Assembly: GCF_030362835.1 (NCBI RefSeq) | Contig: NZ_JAUCGQ010000004.1 | Location: forward strand, 98,444-162,443 | Origin: Cellulomonas alba | GTDB taxonomy: Bacteria; Actinomycetota; Actinomycetes; Actinomycetales; Cellulomonadaceae | Length of the DNA: 64,000 nucleotides | Direction: 5' to 3' | Part shown: piece by piece, positions 18,310 through 27,201 of the stretch | Layout of the letters: the number at the start of each line of letters is the position of its first letter | Position numbering within the stretch: the stretch's first letter is position 1 | Notes under the pieces: model-generated | Seen by the model: the letters and a program-made list of their open reading frames with translations, nothing else | Database searches by the model: none | What the model was told of the DNA's origin: nothing | Translations under genes and position numbers: made by a program

Positions 18310-19345
18310 CTGGGTCGCACTCGCGCTCGGCGTCGCTCTGCTCGCGGGCAACGCGTTCTTCGTCGCCTCCGAGTTCGCCGTGATCTCCGCGCGCCGCAGC
18401 TCGATGGAGCCGCTCGCCGCGGCCGGCAACCGCAGCGCCCGCACCGTGCTCTGGGCCATGGAGCACGTCTCGCTGATGCTCGCGTGCGCGCAGCTGGGCG
18501 TCACGATCTGCTCCACCAGCCTCGGCGTCGTCGCCGAGCCCGCGATCGCGCACCTGATCGAGGAGCCGCTCGAGGCGCTCGGCGTCGACTCGTCGTGGAC
18601 GCACCCGATCGCGTTCGTCATCGCCCTCGCGCTCGTCGTGTACCTGCACGTGGTGCTCGGCGAGATGGTGCCGAAGAACCTCGCGGTGTCGGGCCCGGAC
18701 CGCGCCGTGCTGGTGTTCGGGCCGCCGCTGGTCTGGCTCGCGCGCGGGCTGCGGCCCGTGATCGCCGCGCTGAACTGGCTCGCCAACCACGCGCTCCGCG
18801 TGCTCGGCGTCGAGCCCCGCGACGAGGTCGCGTCGGCGTTCACGGCCGAGGAGGTGCAGTCGATCGTCGAGCGCTCGCAGGCGGAGGGGCTGCTCGAGGA
18901 CTCGCAGGGGCTGCTGACGGGTGCCATCGAGTTCTCCGACCGCACGGCCGGCGACGTGATGGTGGTGCCGGACCGGCTCGTCGCGGTGACGGCGGCGGGC
19001 ACGCCGGCCGAGGTCGAGCGGCTCGTGGCGCGCACCGGCTTCAGCCGCTTCCCGGTGCTCGACGACGACGGGCGGCCGGTCGGCTACCTGCACCTCAAGG
19101 ACGTGCTCTACGCCGACGAGACGAGCCGCGACCTGCCCGTCCCCACGTGGCGCGTGCGCTCGTTCGCGGTCGTCGCGCCGGAGGACGAGGTCGAGGAGGC
19201 GCTCGCCGCGATGCAGCGCTCCGGCGCGCACCTGGCCCGCGTCGAGCACGACGGCGAGACGGTCGGCATCGTGTTCCTCGAGGACATCCTCGAGGAGCTC
19301 GTGGGCGAGGTGCGCGACGCGATGCAGCGCGACCAGCAACCCTGA
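18296..19345 (+). CDS. CNNM/CBS-domain membrane protein, second copy
   Basis: Paralogue of 349 residues: CNNM transmembrane domain (residues 1-185, with VVLGEMVPKNLAV) and a CBS pair (about 200-345, with VGIVFLEDILEELVGEV). It lacks the C-terminal CorC/HlyC domain of the first copy. The GTG at 18296 is preceded by GGAGGG five bases upstream; the ATG at 18302 is the alternative and is eleven bases from that site. Tandem long and short CNNM proteins are standard in actinobacteria and may form heterodimers. Role in divalent cation transport is inferred from the family. Confidence 0.9.
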   Translation: MPMPSWVALALGVALLAGNAFFVASEFAVISARRSSMEPLAAAGNRSARTVLWAMEHVSLMLACAQLGVTICSTSLGVVAEPAIAHLIEEPLEALGVDSSWTHPIAFVIALALVVYLHVVLGEMVPKNLAVSGPDRAVLVFGPPLVWLARGLRPVIAALNWLANHALRVLGVEPRDEVASAFTAEEVQSIVERSQAEGLLEDSQGLLTGAIEFSDRTAGDVMVVPDRLVAVTAAGTPAEVERLVARTGFSRFPVLDDDGRPVGYLHLKDVLYADETSRDLPVPTWRVRSFAVVAPEDEVEEALAAMQRSGAHLARVEHDGETVGIVFLEDILEELVGEVRDAMQRDQQP

Positions 19346-19415
19346 TCGCGACGTTCACCCGGCGTTCATCGGCGTGTCGTCACGGCGTGTCGCCACGTGA
19401 GACCGATTCGTCCGA

Positions 19416-19465
19416 CTGGACACCCGTCCAGGGGCTTGGACCGCGGTCCAACGTGCCGTTATGGT
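19416..19465 (+). promoter_or_regulatory. Promoter with two stacked palindromes upstream of the M15 peptidase gene
   Basis: CTGGAC-ACCC-GTCCAG (19416-19431) and the perfect 16-base palindrome TTGGACCGCGGTCCAA (19436-19451) share the half-site TGGAC and have centres 20 bases apart. The first six bases of the second palindrome (TTGGAC, 19436-19441) could be a -35 box, with TATGGT at 19460-19465 as -10 box at an 18-base spacing. A dimeric regulator binding both sites would cover this promoter. The regulator is unknown. Confidence 0.6.
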
Positions 19466-19553
19466 TTCGTGACCGCTGCTCCGGGCGGCCCCTCCACATC
19501 GGGGTCCTTGCCGTGCGCCGCGGGTGAACGACGACGTAGCGCAAGGAGGTGCA

Positions 19554-21326
19554 GTGGCGGACGAGCAGGTCCCTTCGGGCTCCTTCCCGACGCGGCGCGC
19601 CCTCCGAGAGGCGGAGCGCCGCGCCGCTGCTGCAGCGGCCGCGCAGCACGCCGAGCCGGCCGTCGTCGGTGCGACCGTCGCCGACGGGCCGCTGGGTCGC
19701 AGCGCCTCGGCCGAGGGCGGCCACGGGCACGGCGGCTCCGGGTCGTCCGTCGCGACAGCCGTCGCCGCGCCGCCCGCCACGCGCCGGGCCGCACGCACCG
19801 CCGGGCAGGCGCCCTTCGCGCCGGCTTCTGCGCCGTCGTCCTCGACGTCCGCTCCCGCGGCCGAGACCCGCCGGTCGCGCGCCGCCTCGACCCCGGCGCC
19901 CGCCGCGTGGTCCGCGGCGCAGCCCGCACCTCGCACGGTCGCGACGCCGCCGACCAGCACCGCCACGCCGGTTCGCCCGACGTGGGCGTCTGCGCCGTCC
20001 GCCGCCCCGGCCGCGTCGTCGCTGCCGGGCGCCGCCTCGGACGCACGGAGCGTCGCGGTGGCCCCGGCCCGGCCGGCGCCGAGCATGGGCGAGACGGCGT
20101 CCGGGCCCGCAGCAAGCGCTGCCGAGAAGGCGGTCCTGCTGGCGCCGAGCGCCGACGAGACGGCGATGCTCCCCGCCGTGCGCGCCGAGGCCGAGCCGGC
20201 CGACGCGCGCGTCGCGCCCGCCTTCGCCGCGACGTCCGCCAGCCCGTTCGCCGAGCTGCGCGAGGCTGCGGCAGCGGCCCGCGACGCGAAGCGTCAGCAG
20301 ACCGTCGCACCCGTCGCCGCGCCGTTCGCCCCGATCCACGAGCCTGCCGCCCCGGTCCACGAGCTCACCGCTCGCGCCGCGGAGCAGACTCCCGCCGCCG
20401 CGCAGCGCCCCACCTCGCACGGTGTCGCCGCGCACCACGCCACCGCGCACGACACCGCCGCGCACGGTACGACCGCGCACGACGCCGTGCCGCACCCCAC
20501 GCCGGCCGCGCAGCCCCAGCCGACCCGCGCCTCCGGCGCGTCCTCCTCGACCCGCCGCGCCGCCACCGCCCCGGCCGGGCGCACGTCGAGCGGCCACCGT
20601 CGGCCCAGCCGCGCGGTCGCACGCCTCGGCGTGCTCGGGTCGCTCGCAGCGGTGACGGTCGTCATCCCCGTCGCGCAGGGCCTCGTGCACAGCGCGGCCG
20701 CCGACGAGGGTCCGGTCACGGCGTCGAGCGACTCGCACCTGCCGAGCACGGTCATGGCGCTGACCGGCAGCGTGCTGGGAGCGGAACCACCGGCGTCGCT
20801 CATCGTCCCGGCGGGCGCCGTGGCGGTGCGCGACACCGAGGTGAGCCGCGACCTGACGCGCTCGCCGCTCGAGCACTGCTCGGGCCTGGTTCCGGACGAG
20901 AAGACGTCGACCAACGGCCACGTCCCCGCGCGCGACCTGTGCACGCTGTGGGACGGCCACACGCAGATCCGCGCGGATGCCGCGGTCGCGCTCGCCCAGC
21001 TCAACAGCGCGTACGCCGCGCGGTTCCACCGGAACCTCTGCCTGTCCTCGGGCTACCGCAGCCTCGCCATGCAGTACGTCGTCAAGGCGGAGCGCGGCGG
21101 CCTCGCCGCCACCCCGGGCACGAGCAACCACGGCTGGGGCCTCGCGATCGACCTCTGCAGCCAGGAGACCGGCGGCGAGGCCTGGACCTGGATCAACGAG
21201 AACGCTCCCGTCTACGGCTGGAAGCACCCGGCGTGGGCGCTCCCGGGCGGCGTCGGACCGCACGAGCCGTGGCACTGGGAGTTCGCGTCGGGCGTCGAGG
21301 CCGACGGCTCGTTCTCGGGCTACTGA
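19554..21326 (+). CDS. Membrane-anchored D-Ala-D-Ala carboxypeptidase family protein (M15/VanY)
   Basis: Protein of 590 residues. The first 355 residues are low-complexity, rich in Ala, Pro, Thr and Arg, with no cysteine and runs such as TTAHDA/TAAHGT. One transmembrane helix at about 357-378 anchors it. The C-terminal M15B domain (about 440-590) shows LCLSSGYRSLAMQ, the metal site SNHGWGLAIDLC (HxxxxxxD) and PWHWEF. It probably trims or hydrolyses peptidoglycan outside the membrane, with a long disordered cytoplasmic arm. GTG 19554 is preceded by AAGGAGGT, a near-perfect ribosome-binding site, which decides the start. Confidence 0.85.
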   Translation: MADEQVPSGSFPTRRALREAERRAAAAAAAQHAEPAVVGATVADGPLGRSASAEGGHGHGGSGSSVATAVAAPPATRRAARTAGQAPFAPASAPSSSTSAPAAETRRSRAASTPAPAAWSAAQPAPRTVATPPTSTATPVRPTWASAPSAAPAASSLPGAASDARSVAVAPARPAPSMGETASGPAASAAEKAVLLAPSADETAMLPAVRAEAEPADARVAPAFAATSASPFAELREAAAAARDAKRQQTVAPVAAPFAPIHEPAAPVHELTARAAEQTPAAAQRPTSHGVAAHHATAHDTAAHGTTAHDAVPHPTPAAQPQPTRASGASSSTRRAATAPAGRTSSGHRRPSRAVARLGVLGSLAAVTVVIPVAQGLVHSAAADEGPVTASSDSHLPSTVMALTGSVLGAEPPASLIVPAGAVAVRDTEVSRDLTRSPLEHCSGLVPDEKTSTNGHVPARDLCTLWDGHTQIRADAAVALAQLNSAYAARFHRNLCLSSGYRSLAMQYVVKAERGGLAATPGTSNHGWGLAIDLCSQETGGEAWTWINENAPVYGWKHPAWALPGGVGPHEPWHWEFASGVEADGSFSGY

Positions 21327-21405
21327 CGGCCGGACCGGCGCGTCGGCGCTCGTGACGGCACGCCGCCCTCACTGACGCCGGACGGCGGCCGCTGAGCCCG
21401 CCGGC

Positions 21406-22320
21406 TCACTCCAGCCGCAGGCCCCAGCGTGCCTCGTGGGTGTCGCCCGGCTCCAGGCGGATCAGGTCGGTGCCCGTGCGGAACGCGTCGGCGACGCACG
21501 TCATCGGCTCCGCGGCGACCGCGGTGCGCTTGATCGCGTCGACGTGGTCGCCCGTGCAGACCTGCCACGCGCGGAACGCGCCGTCGGCCCACATGGCCAC
21601 CGTCGAGCCGTCCGGTGCGCCGAGCCGGATCCACGACAGACCCGCGTCGTCGCGCCGCAGGCCGACCCACGCGTCGTCGAGGTCGCGCCCGCGCAGCGAG
21701 GCCTGCTCGCGCAGGTCGTAGACGCCCGCGACGGGCTCGAAGCCGGTCGGCAGCAGCCGGCCGTCGACCGTGACGTGCTCGTCGGCGTCGACCCGCAGCG
21801 TGCAGTCGTCGACCGCCGCGCCGCCCGTCGAGAGCCACGGGTGGAACCCGAGCCCGTACGGGGCCGCCGACGTGCCCCGGTTCGTCGCGCGCGTCGTGAC
21901 CTCGAGGCCGCCGTCCGTCAGCGCGTAGGTCACCGCGATGCGCACCGGCCAGGGGTAGCCCGTGCTGGGCACGATGGTGTGCTCGAGCGTGACGTCGTCG
22001 TCGCCCTGAGACGTCGCCTCGAACGACACGAAGGGGAGCAGACCGTGCAGCGCGGTGTGCCTGCCGTGCTCGCTGACCGGCACCTGGTAGCTCGTGCCGT
22101 CGAACGAGTACTCCCCGTCGCGCAGGCGGTTCGGCCACGGCGCGAGCAGCTTCCCGGCGAACGCGGGCGCGAGCTCGTCGGCGTCGTGGGGGAGGACGAG
22201 GTCACGGTCGCCGACCGCGTAGGTGCGCAGCCCTGCGCCGACCGACGCGATGATCGCGGTCTGGTCCCCGCGGGTCAGGACGTGCTGGGTACCGGAGACA
22301 AGGCTGGCCGTGTTCGTCAC
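21406..22320 (-). CDS. Aldose 1-epimerase family protein
   Basis: Mutarotase-like protein of 304 residues with the family's NRLRDGEYSFDG segment near residue 63, catalytic-type His in TALHGLLP near residue 90, and YGLGFHPWL near residue 160; a Glu in the last third (RLEPGDTHEARWGL) closes the pattern. It interconverts alpha and beta anomers of hexoses in the cytoplasm. The GTG at 22318-22320 is used; another GTG two codons upstream is equally possible. It is convergent with the M15 peptidase gene and divergent from the Tad operon. Confidence 0.88.
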   Translation of the reverse strand: MTNTASLVSGTQHVLTRGDQTAIIASVGAGLRTYAVGDRDLVLPHDADELAPAFAGKLLAPWPNRLRDGEYSFDGTSYQVPVSEHGRHTALHGLLPFVSFEATSQGDDDVTLEHTIVPSTGYPWPVRIAVTYALTDGGLEVTTRATNRGTSAAPYGLGFHPWLSTGGAAVDDCTLRVDADEHVTVDGRLLPTGFEPVAGVYDLREQASLRGRDLDDAWVGLRRDDAGLSWIRLGAPDGSTVAMWADGAFRAWQVCTGDHVDAIKRTAVAAEPMTCVADAFRTGTDLIRLEPGDTHEARWGLRLE

Positions 22321-22546
22321 GCGCACACGGTAGTGGCCCGACGGGGCGCGAGGTGCACCAGCCGGGCCCGGCGAGGTCTGGCGCGTCGCAGACCGGCGCA
22401 CGCCGTCGGGTCCTGGGCCGCCGGGCTCGCGTCCCGTCTGTGGACAGGGCGCTGCGCAGGGTCGCCCGGATCGTCTACAGTCCGCGTGCATTCGGACATG
22501 ACGGACATCACGGGCGCGCTGACCAGTGCCGGGCAAGGGGGCAGGC

Positions 22547-23773
22547 ATGGACGGCGTCGCCATCCTCGAGGGCGAGGTCCGTGAGCTGATCCGGCGCCGC
22601 GGCGTCGATCCCGTCCGCGACCGCGCCGGCGTGGCCGCACTCGTCGCCGACGCGCTCGCCGACTACGACGAGCGGTCCGTCGCGGGTGCCGTCCCGCCGC
22701 TGCCCGACCCGTCCGCCGCGCACAAGGCCGTGATCGACGCCGTGTCGGGGCTCGGCCCGTTGCAGCGCTACCTCGACGACCCGGAGGTCGAGGAGGTCTG
22801 GATCAACGAGCCGTCGCGGGTCTTCGTGTCGCGCCGGGGCGAGGCCGAGCTGACGACCACGATGCTCACGTCGGCCCAGGTGCGCGACCTCGTCGAGCAG
22901 ATGCTCAAGGTGTCAGGCCGCCGGCTCGACCTGTCCAGCCCGTTCGTCGACGCGTCCCTGCCGGGCGGCGAACGGCTCCACGTCGCGATCCCCGACGTGA
23001 CGCGTCGCGACTGGGCGGTCAACATCCGCAAGTACGTCGTCCGGGCGCACCACCTCGACGAGCTCGTCTCGCTCGGATCGCTGACGCCGCACGCGGCCGC
23101 GTTCCTGCAGGCGTCCGTCCGCGCGGGGCTCAACGTGCTCGTGTCCGGCGGGACGCAGGCAGGCAAGACGACGGCGCTGAACGCGCTCGCAGGCGCCATC
23201 CCGGCGCGCGAGCGCATCGTCTCGTGCGAGGAGGTCTTCGAGCTCCGCCTGGCGGCGCGGGACTGGGTCGCGCTGCAGTGCCGGCAGCCCAGCCTGGAGG
23301 GCACAGGCGAGATCTCGCTGCGGCGGCTCGTCAAGGAGGCCCTGCGGATGCGACCGGGGCGGCTGATCGTGGGGGAGGTGCGCGAGGCCGAGGCGCTGGA
23401 CCTGCTGGTGGCGCTGAACTCGGGCATCCCCGCGATGGCGACGATCCACGCGAGCTCGGCGCGCGAGGCGCTCGTCAAGCTCTGCACGCTCCCGCTGCTC
23501 GCGGGGCCGAACATCTCGGACCGGTTCGTGGTCCCCACCGTCGCGTCGGCCGTCGACCTCGTCGTGCACCTCGAGCTGGACGCGACCGGCCGACGCCGCA
23601 CGCGCGAGATCGTCGCCGTGCCGGGTCGCGTCGAGCGGGGTGTCGTCGAGACGACGGACGTCTTCACGACGCGCGACGGGCGGCTCGTGCGCGCTGACGG
23701 CTTCCCGCCGCATGCCGAGCGGTACGCGCGTGCGGGCACCGACGTCGTCGCGCTGCTGCGCGGGCGGGAGTGA
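22547..23773 (+). CDS. tadA: Tad pilus assembly ATPase, CpaF/TadA family
   Basis: Secretion ATPase of 408 residues that powers Flp/Tad pilus assembly. An N-terminal helical domain (residues 1-75) and a segment EEVWINEPSRVFV lead to the RecA-like core: Walker A SGGTQAGKTTALNAL near residue 205, Asp box (SCEEVFELRL), Walker B (RLIVGEVREAEAL) and His box (SGIPAMATIHAS). It begins the rightward operon tadA-tadB-tadC-pilin-TadE genes, with overlapping stop and start codons throughout. ATG 22547 is preceded by GGGGGCAGG. No TadZ/CpaE gene lies directly upstream, where many actinobacteria have one. Confidence 0.93.
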   Translation: MDGVAILEGEVRELIRRRGVDPVRDRAGVAALVADALADYDERSVAGAVPPLPDPSAAHKAVIDAVSGLGPLQRYLDDPEVEEVWINEPSRVFVSRRGEAELTTTMLTSAQVRDLVEQMLKVSGRRLDLSSPFVDASLPGGERLHVAIPDVTRRDWAVNIRKYVVRAHHLDELVSLGSLTPHAAAFLQASVRAGLNVLVSGGTQAGKTTALNALAGAIPARERIVSCEEVFELRLAARDWVALQCRQPSLEGTGEISLRRLVKEALRMRPGRLIVGEVREAEALDLLVALNSGIPAMATIHASSAREALVKLCTLPLLAGPNISDRFVVPTVASAVDLVVHLELDATGRRRTREIVAVPGRVERGVVETTDVFTTRDGRLVRADGFPPHAERYARAGTDVVALLRGRE

Positions 23774-24636
23774 CCGTGGGCGTCGTCGTGGGTCTGCTGC
23801 TCGGGGCGGGAGTCGCCTGCCTGTGGTGGTCGTGCTGGCCGCCGCCGCCCCACGCGGCTGAGTCGCGCCGGCGTCGGGGGTCGCGCGTGGCGGACCTGCT
23901 CGTCCAGGCCGGCGTCGTGGGCGTCACGCCCGGCGCCCTCGTCGGCGCGAGCGTCGCGCTCGCGATCGCCGTGCTCGCGGTCGGCGTGGGGGTCACGCAC
24001 GCGCCGGCGATCGCGCTCGCCTTCGCGCTGTTCGCCGGTGCAGCGCCCGCCGCGTACGTCCGCGGGCGTGCGCGCCGCCGGCAGGCGCGGCTGCGGAGCC
24101 TGTGGCCGGAGGTCGTCGACCACCTCGCGTCGGGCGTGCGGGCCGGGCTCGCGCTGCCCGAGGCCGTCGCGCAGCTCGGGGAACGCGGGCCGGTCGAGCT
24201 GCGACCGGCGTTCGTCACGTTCGCGCGCGACTACCGGGCAACGGGGCGGTTCGCCGACTGCTTGGACGCGCTCGCCGCGCGGCTCGCCGACCCGGTGGCG
24301 GACCGGATCGTGGAGGCGCTGCGGCTCACGCGCGACGTGGGCGGCACGGACCTCGGGCGGATGCTCCGCACCCTCTCGTCGTTCCTCCGGGACGACCTGC
24401 GCGTGCGCAGCGAGCTCGAGGCGCGGCAGAGCTGGACGGTCTACGCGGCGCGGCTGGCCGTCGCGGCGCCGTGGGTGGTGCTCGCGCTCCTCTCGACGCG
24501 GCCGCAGGCCGCCGCGGCCTACCGGACGCCGGGAGGCGTGCTCGTGCTGGCGGTCGGCGGGGTGTGCACCGTGGTCGCGTACTCGGCGATGCTGCGGATC
24601 GGACAGCTGCCCGAGGATCCGCGGGTGCTGCGGTGA
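23770..24636 (+). CDS. tadB: Tad pilus inner-membrane platform protein TadB (type II secretion F domain)
   Basis: Membrane protein of 288 residues. Helices lie at about residues 3-22, 58-100 and 220-250 and at 255-280. The cytoplasmic T2SSF domain in between has LWPEVVDHLASGVRAGLALPEAV and LRTLSSFLRDDLRVRSELEARQSWTV, patterns of TadB. GTG 23770 overlaps the tadA stop (GTGA). With TadC it forms the platform on which TadA acts. Confidence 0.88.
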   Translation: MTVGVVVGLLLGAGVACLWWSCWPPPPHAAESRRRRGSRVADLLVQAGVVGVTPGALVGASVALAIAVLAVGVGVTHAPAIALAFALFAGAAPAAYVRGRARRRQARLRSLWPEVVDHLASGVRAGLALPEAVAQLGERGPVELRPAFVTFARDYRATGRFADCLDALAARLADPVADRIVEALRLTRDVGGTDLGRMLRTLSSFLRDDLRVRSELEARQSWTVYAARLAVAAPWVVLALLSTRPQAAAAYRTPGGVLVLAVGGVCTVVAYSAMLRIGQLPEDPRVLR

Positions 24637-25553
24637 GCCCCGCCGCGCAGGGAGCGCTCGTGGGCCTGCTCGGCGGCCTCGGCGCGCTGCTCGTCGTCAG
24701 CCGCCTGCGGGCACGGCGCATCCGCCTCGACGACCGGCTGGCGCCGTACCTGCGGGCGGCCCGCACCGAGTCCGCCCTCATCGCCGACGCGCCACCTGTC
24801 CGCGGCCCTCTCGCGGCGCTCGAACGCCTCGCGGCGCCGCTGCTCCTGGACGCGCAGCGGCTGGTCGCGCGGCTCGGATCGCCGGCGACGGAGCTCCGGC
24901 GGCGGCTGCAACGGGCCGGACGGACCGAGACCGTCGAGCAGTTCCGCGCCGGCCAGGTCGTCTCCGGGGCGCTCGGGCTCGCCGCGACGCTCACGGTCGC
25001 TCTCGCGCTCGCCGCGTCGCGGCCGGTGTCCGTGCTCGCTCTCGTCGTGCTCGTGGGTGTCGGCGGAGTCGCGGGCGTGCTCCTGCGCGACTGGTCGCTG
25101 ACGCGCGACGTGCGGAGACGCGAGCAGCGGATCGTCGCCGAGCTGCCGACCGTCGCGGAGCTGCTCGCGCTGGCGGTGGCGGCGGGCGAGGGCCCGCTGG
25201 GAGCGCTGGAGCGCGTCGTCGCGAGCGCGCACGGTGCGCTGGCCGCCGAGCTGGGGCTGACGCTCGCCGACGTGCGGTCGGGCGTCTCGCTGGTGCCGGC
25301 GCTCGACGCGCTGGCCGCCCGGACCGGGGTCTCGTCGCTCGCCCGGTTCGCCGAGGGCATCGCGGTGGCCGTGGAACGAGGCACGCCGCTCGCGGACGTG
25401 CTGCGGGCGCAGGCCCAGGACGTGCGGGAGCACGGGCGGCGCGAGCTCATGGAGTCGGGCGGGCGCAAGGAAGTCGCGATGATGGTGCCGGTCGTGTTCT
25501 TGATCCTGCCGGTCACCGTCGTGTTCGCCGCTTTCACATTGTGGGCAGGTTAG
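24633..25553 (+). CDS. tadC: Tad pilus platform protein TadC, 3' end replaced by an inserted element
   Basis: Protein of 306 residues with the T2SSF domain (RRREQRIVAELPTVAELLALAV, then RRELMESGGRKEVAMMVPVVFLILP) and a final hydrophobic helix. It begins with GTG 24633, overlapping the tadB stop. The last seven codons (reading AFTLWAG) come from the inserted element. The true ending, reading VFPSLLVMRIGL and a stop, lies in frame at 34207-34245, beyond the element; joined at the shared GTTCGCCG it restores a TadC of 311 residues. The truncated form keeps most of the last helix, so partial function is possible. Confidence 0.9.
   Translation: MSPAAQGALVGLLGGLGALLVVSRLRARRIRLDDRLAPYLRAARTESALIADAPPVRGPLAALERLAAPLLLDAQRLVARLGSPATELRRRLQRAGRTETVEQFRAGQVVSGALGLAATLTVALALAASRPVSVLALVVLVGVGGVAGVLLRDWSLTRDVRRREQRIVAELPTVAELLALAVAAGEGPLGALERVVASAHGALAAELGLTLADVRSGVSLVPALDALAARTGVSSLARFAEGIAVAVERGTPLADVLRAQAQDVREHGRRELMESGGRKEVAMMVPVVFLILPVTVVFAAFTLWAG
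25523..25551. other. Left attachment site of element 1 (attL)
   Basis: Core GTTCGCCG at 25523-25530 inside tadC, then the element's own arm TTGTGGGCAGGTT at 25539-25551. That arm is the reverse complement, with one mismatch, of AACCTACCCACAA at 34175-34187 beside the right junction. The half to the left of the core is chromosomal tadC sequence. Confidence 0.85.
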
Positions 25554-25604
25554 GGGCGGCGCTACGCGCTCGATCCGCCTGATCGCGCGCGAGTCTCCGT
25601 CGGG

Positions 25605-26414
25605 CTAGTCCTCGTCGCCCTCGTCATCACCCGCGTCCTCGTGGAAGCGAATGCCATGCAAGCGCCACCAGAGCGTGGCCATTTCCTCGCTCATCTTCTC
25701 GCGAGGCCACTGCTCCTCTGGGACCCGGGGGATCGACCAGTGGAACCGCAGCCGCTCAGGCGGCCACGGCAGGTCGTCGTCACCGTCCACCAAAGAGGCG
25801 TTGAGGTCGTGTGGCGGTGTGACGCCCGCGTTGACAAGGCATCCGGTCAACGACTCGGTGACTTGGACCAACCAGATCCGAATGTCAGATAGTGCGACGC
25901 CGTCCGGGCCGCCGATTGCGGCGTCACGCTTATCGAAGGCAACGAGCCCGGCCTTGATGTTGGGGTGGTTCTCGGCAAGGTTCCGCGCCGACGGACCCCA
26001 CTCCTCGTCATAGTGCTCGGTGATGTTGCGCAGCAGCCCAGCAACGTCCTGGTTCCCGATCTCAGCACGAACGTCGGCCGGCAGCCGGTCGACAGCGCGG
26101 CTGACGTTGTTGACCGCGACGAGCAGGAAGTGCATCTCCGCCGTCTGCTGCATCCACAGCGACGCGGTTGGGACGCGAAGCGGGCGCTCGGGATCGTGCT
26201 GCTCGTACCTGTCGAAACTCGCCCTCCACTGGCGGGTCAGGGCGGTGTCCTCCGCCAGCCTCGAACGCATCTGCGCGTCCAGGTCTGCTGACTCGATCTC
26301 GCGCAATACCTCCTGCAGGCGGTACGCCTGCATGTGGGCCGCTTCGACCCACAGGAGGCCCTGCCACCAGACGTCGGCGTCGGTCGCCCTACGTCGCTTG
26401 GGAGTCGCACTCAA
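25605..26414 (-). CDS. Unknown protein of element 1
   Basis: Hypothetical protein of 269 residues, mostly helical, Trp-rich (WWQGLLW, WPPERLRFHW, TLWWRLHGI) and ending in an acidic tail (DAGDDEGDED). The central part (AEMHFLLVAVNNVSRAVDRLP) resembles general helical bundles only. No signal peptide or membrane helix. The start is TTG 26412-26414, supported by GGAG eight bases upstream. It is the leftmost gene of the element, reading toward tadC, a spot where islands often keep cargo such as defence genes; that idea is only positional. Its base composition is lower in GC than the host genes. Confidence 0.7.
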   Translation of the reverse strand: MSATPKRRRATDADVWWQGLLWVEAAHMQAYRLQEVLREIESADLDAQMRSRLAEDTALTRQWRASFDRYEQHDPERPLRVPTASLWMQQTAEMHFLLVAVNNVSRAVDRLPADVRAEIGNQDVAGLLRNITEHYDEEWGPSARNLAENHPNIKAGLVAFDKRDAAIGGPDGVALSDIRIWLVQVTESLTGCLVNAGVTPPHDLNASLVDGDDDLPWPPERLRFHWSIPRVPEEQWPREKMSEEMATLWWRLHGIRFHEDAGDDEGDED

Positions 26415-26630
26415 GGCGTTCGCTCCATCCCGCTCTCGGACCGCGACTCATTTGTAGTCGAGGCGCTCGTCCCATGGCGTCTCGCTCAGCCGCCCCCGTT
26501 CTTCTTCGGTCGCCGCGGTGTACAACTTCACCGCCTTGAGTCATGGCCATCGCTCCCTCACGTGGCAGGGGTGACGCGGAACCGGCGGGGCAGCCGAGCC
26601 CGGCCTCGTCTCGCCGGTAGGTTCCGACCC

Positions 26631-27176
26631 ATGTCCAGCGCCGTGCCCGACTGGCTCCAGGTGGCCCAGGCCGTCGGGGAGACAATCGCCGGGGTCGGCG
26701 CGGTCGCCGCAGTGCTCATCTCGCTGGTGGTCCTCAAGGCCGAGTCGAGGTCCCGGCGTGCAGAGATGAACGACCGCAAGGAGGCGGCCGCGCGGCTCGT
26801 CACCGTCGCACGGGACAACACAGACGCGAGCACGATGTTCGGTGGGGGCCGGGTCAAGGTCAGCCGTCCCGTGATCGTGCACAACCGAGGCGTTGAGCCG
26901 GTGCGGGAAGTCGTCCTGAGGTGCGACCTCGTAACTTCGGACGACGCGCCTGAGGCGATGAAGTTGTGGTCCGTTCGACAGTCGACGGAGTGGGACGTCA
27001 TCGCCGGGGGCGACTCGGAGGTCTTCGCCCCGGCCTGGTCCTGGCCGACCGATCGGACGCAGATCGAACAGATCATCGTGCACGCGACCGTCGAGTTCAC
27101 CGACGTGAGCGGCCACCGGTGGTTGAAAGCGCTCGACGGCACATTGTTCACTCTGGACGTTTCGACCGACCGCTAA
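26631..27176 (+). CDS. Unknown single-helix membrane protein of element 1
   Basis: Protein of 181 residues with one transmembrane helix at about residues 17-37 (GVGAVAAVLISLVVL), a basic stretch directly after it (ESRSRRAEMNDRKEAAARL), and a soluble domain with alternating hydrophobic residues suggestive of a beta sandwich (VSRPVIVHNRGVEPVREVVLRC; IVHATVEFTDVSGHRW). The basic residues after the helix predict an inside location for the domain. This layout is common in small actinobacterial accessory proteins of unknown role. Divergent from the gene at 25605-26414. Confidence 0.7.
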   Translation: MSSAVPDWLQVAQAVGETIAGVGAVAAVLISLVVLKAESRSRRAEMNDRKEAAARLVTVARDNTDASTMFGGGRVKVSRPVIVHNRGVEPVREVVLRCDLVTSDDAPEAMKLWSVRQSTEWDVIAGGDSEVFAPAWSWPTDRTQIEQIIVHATVEFTDVSGHRWLKALDGTLFTLDVSTDR

Positions 27177-27201
27177 GTCGCGCCGCTGCTCGGCGCGTCT
27201 C

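Noticed and set aside
19345..19554. A c-di-AMP (ydaO) type riboswitch before the M15 peptidase gene
   Set aside because: Such riboswitches precede cell-wall hydrolase genes in actinobacteria, but the conserved core segments are not seen; palindromes and a promoter explain the region better.
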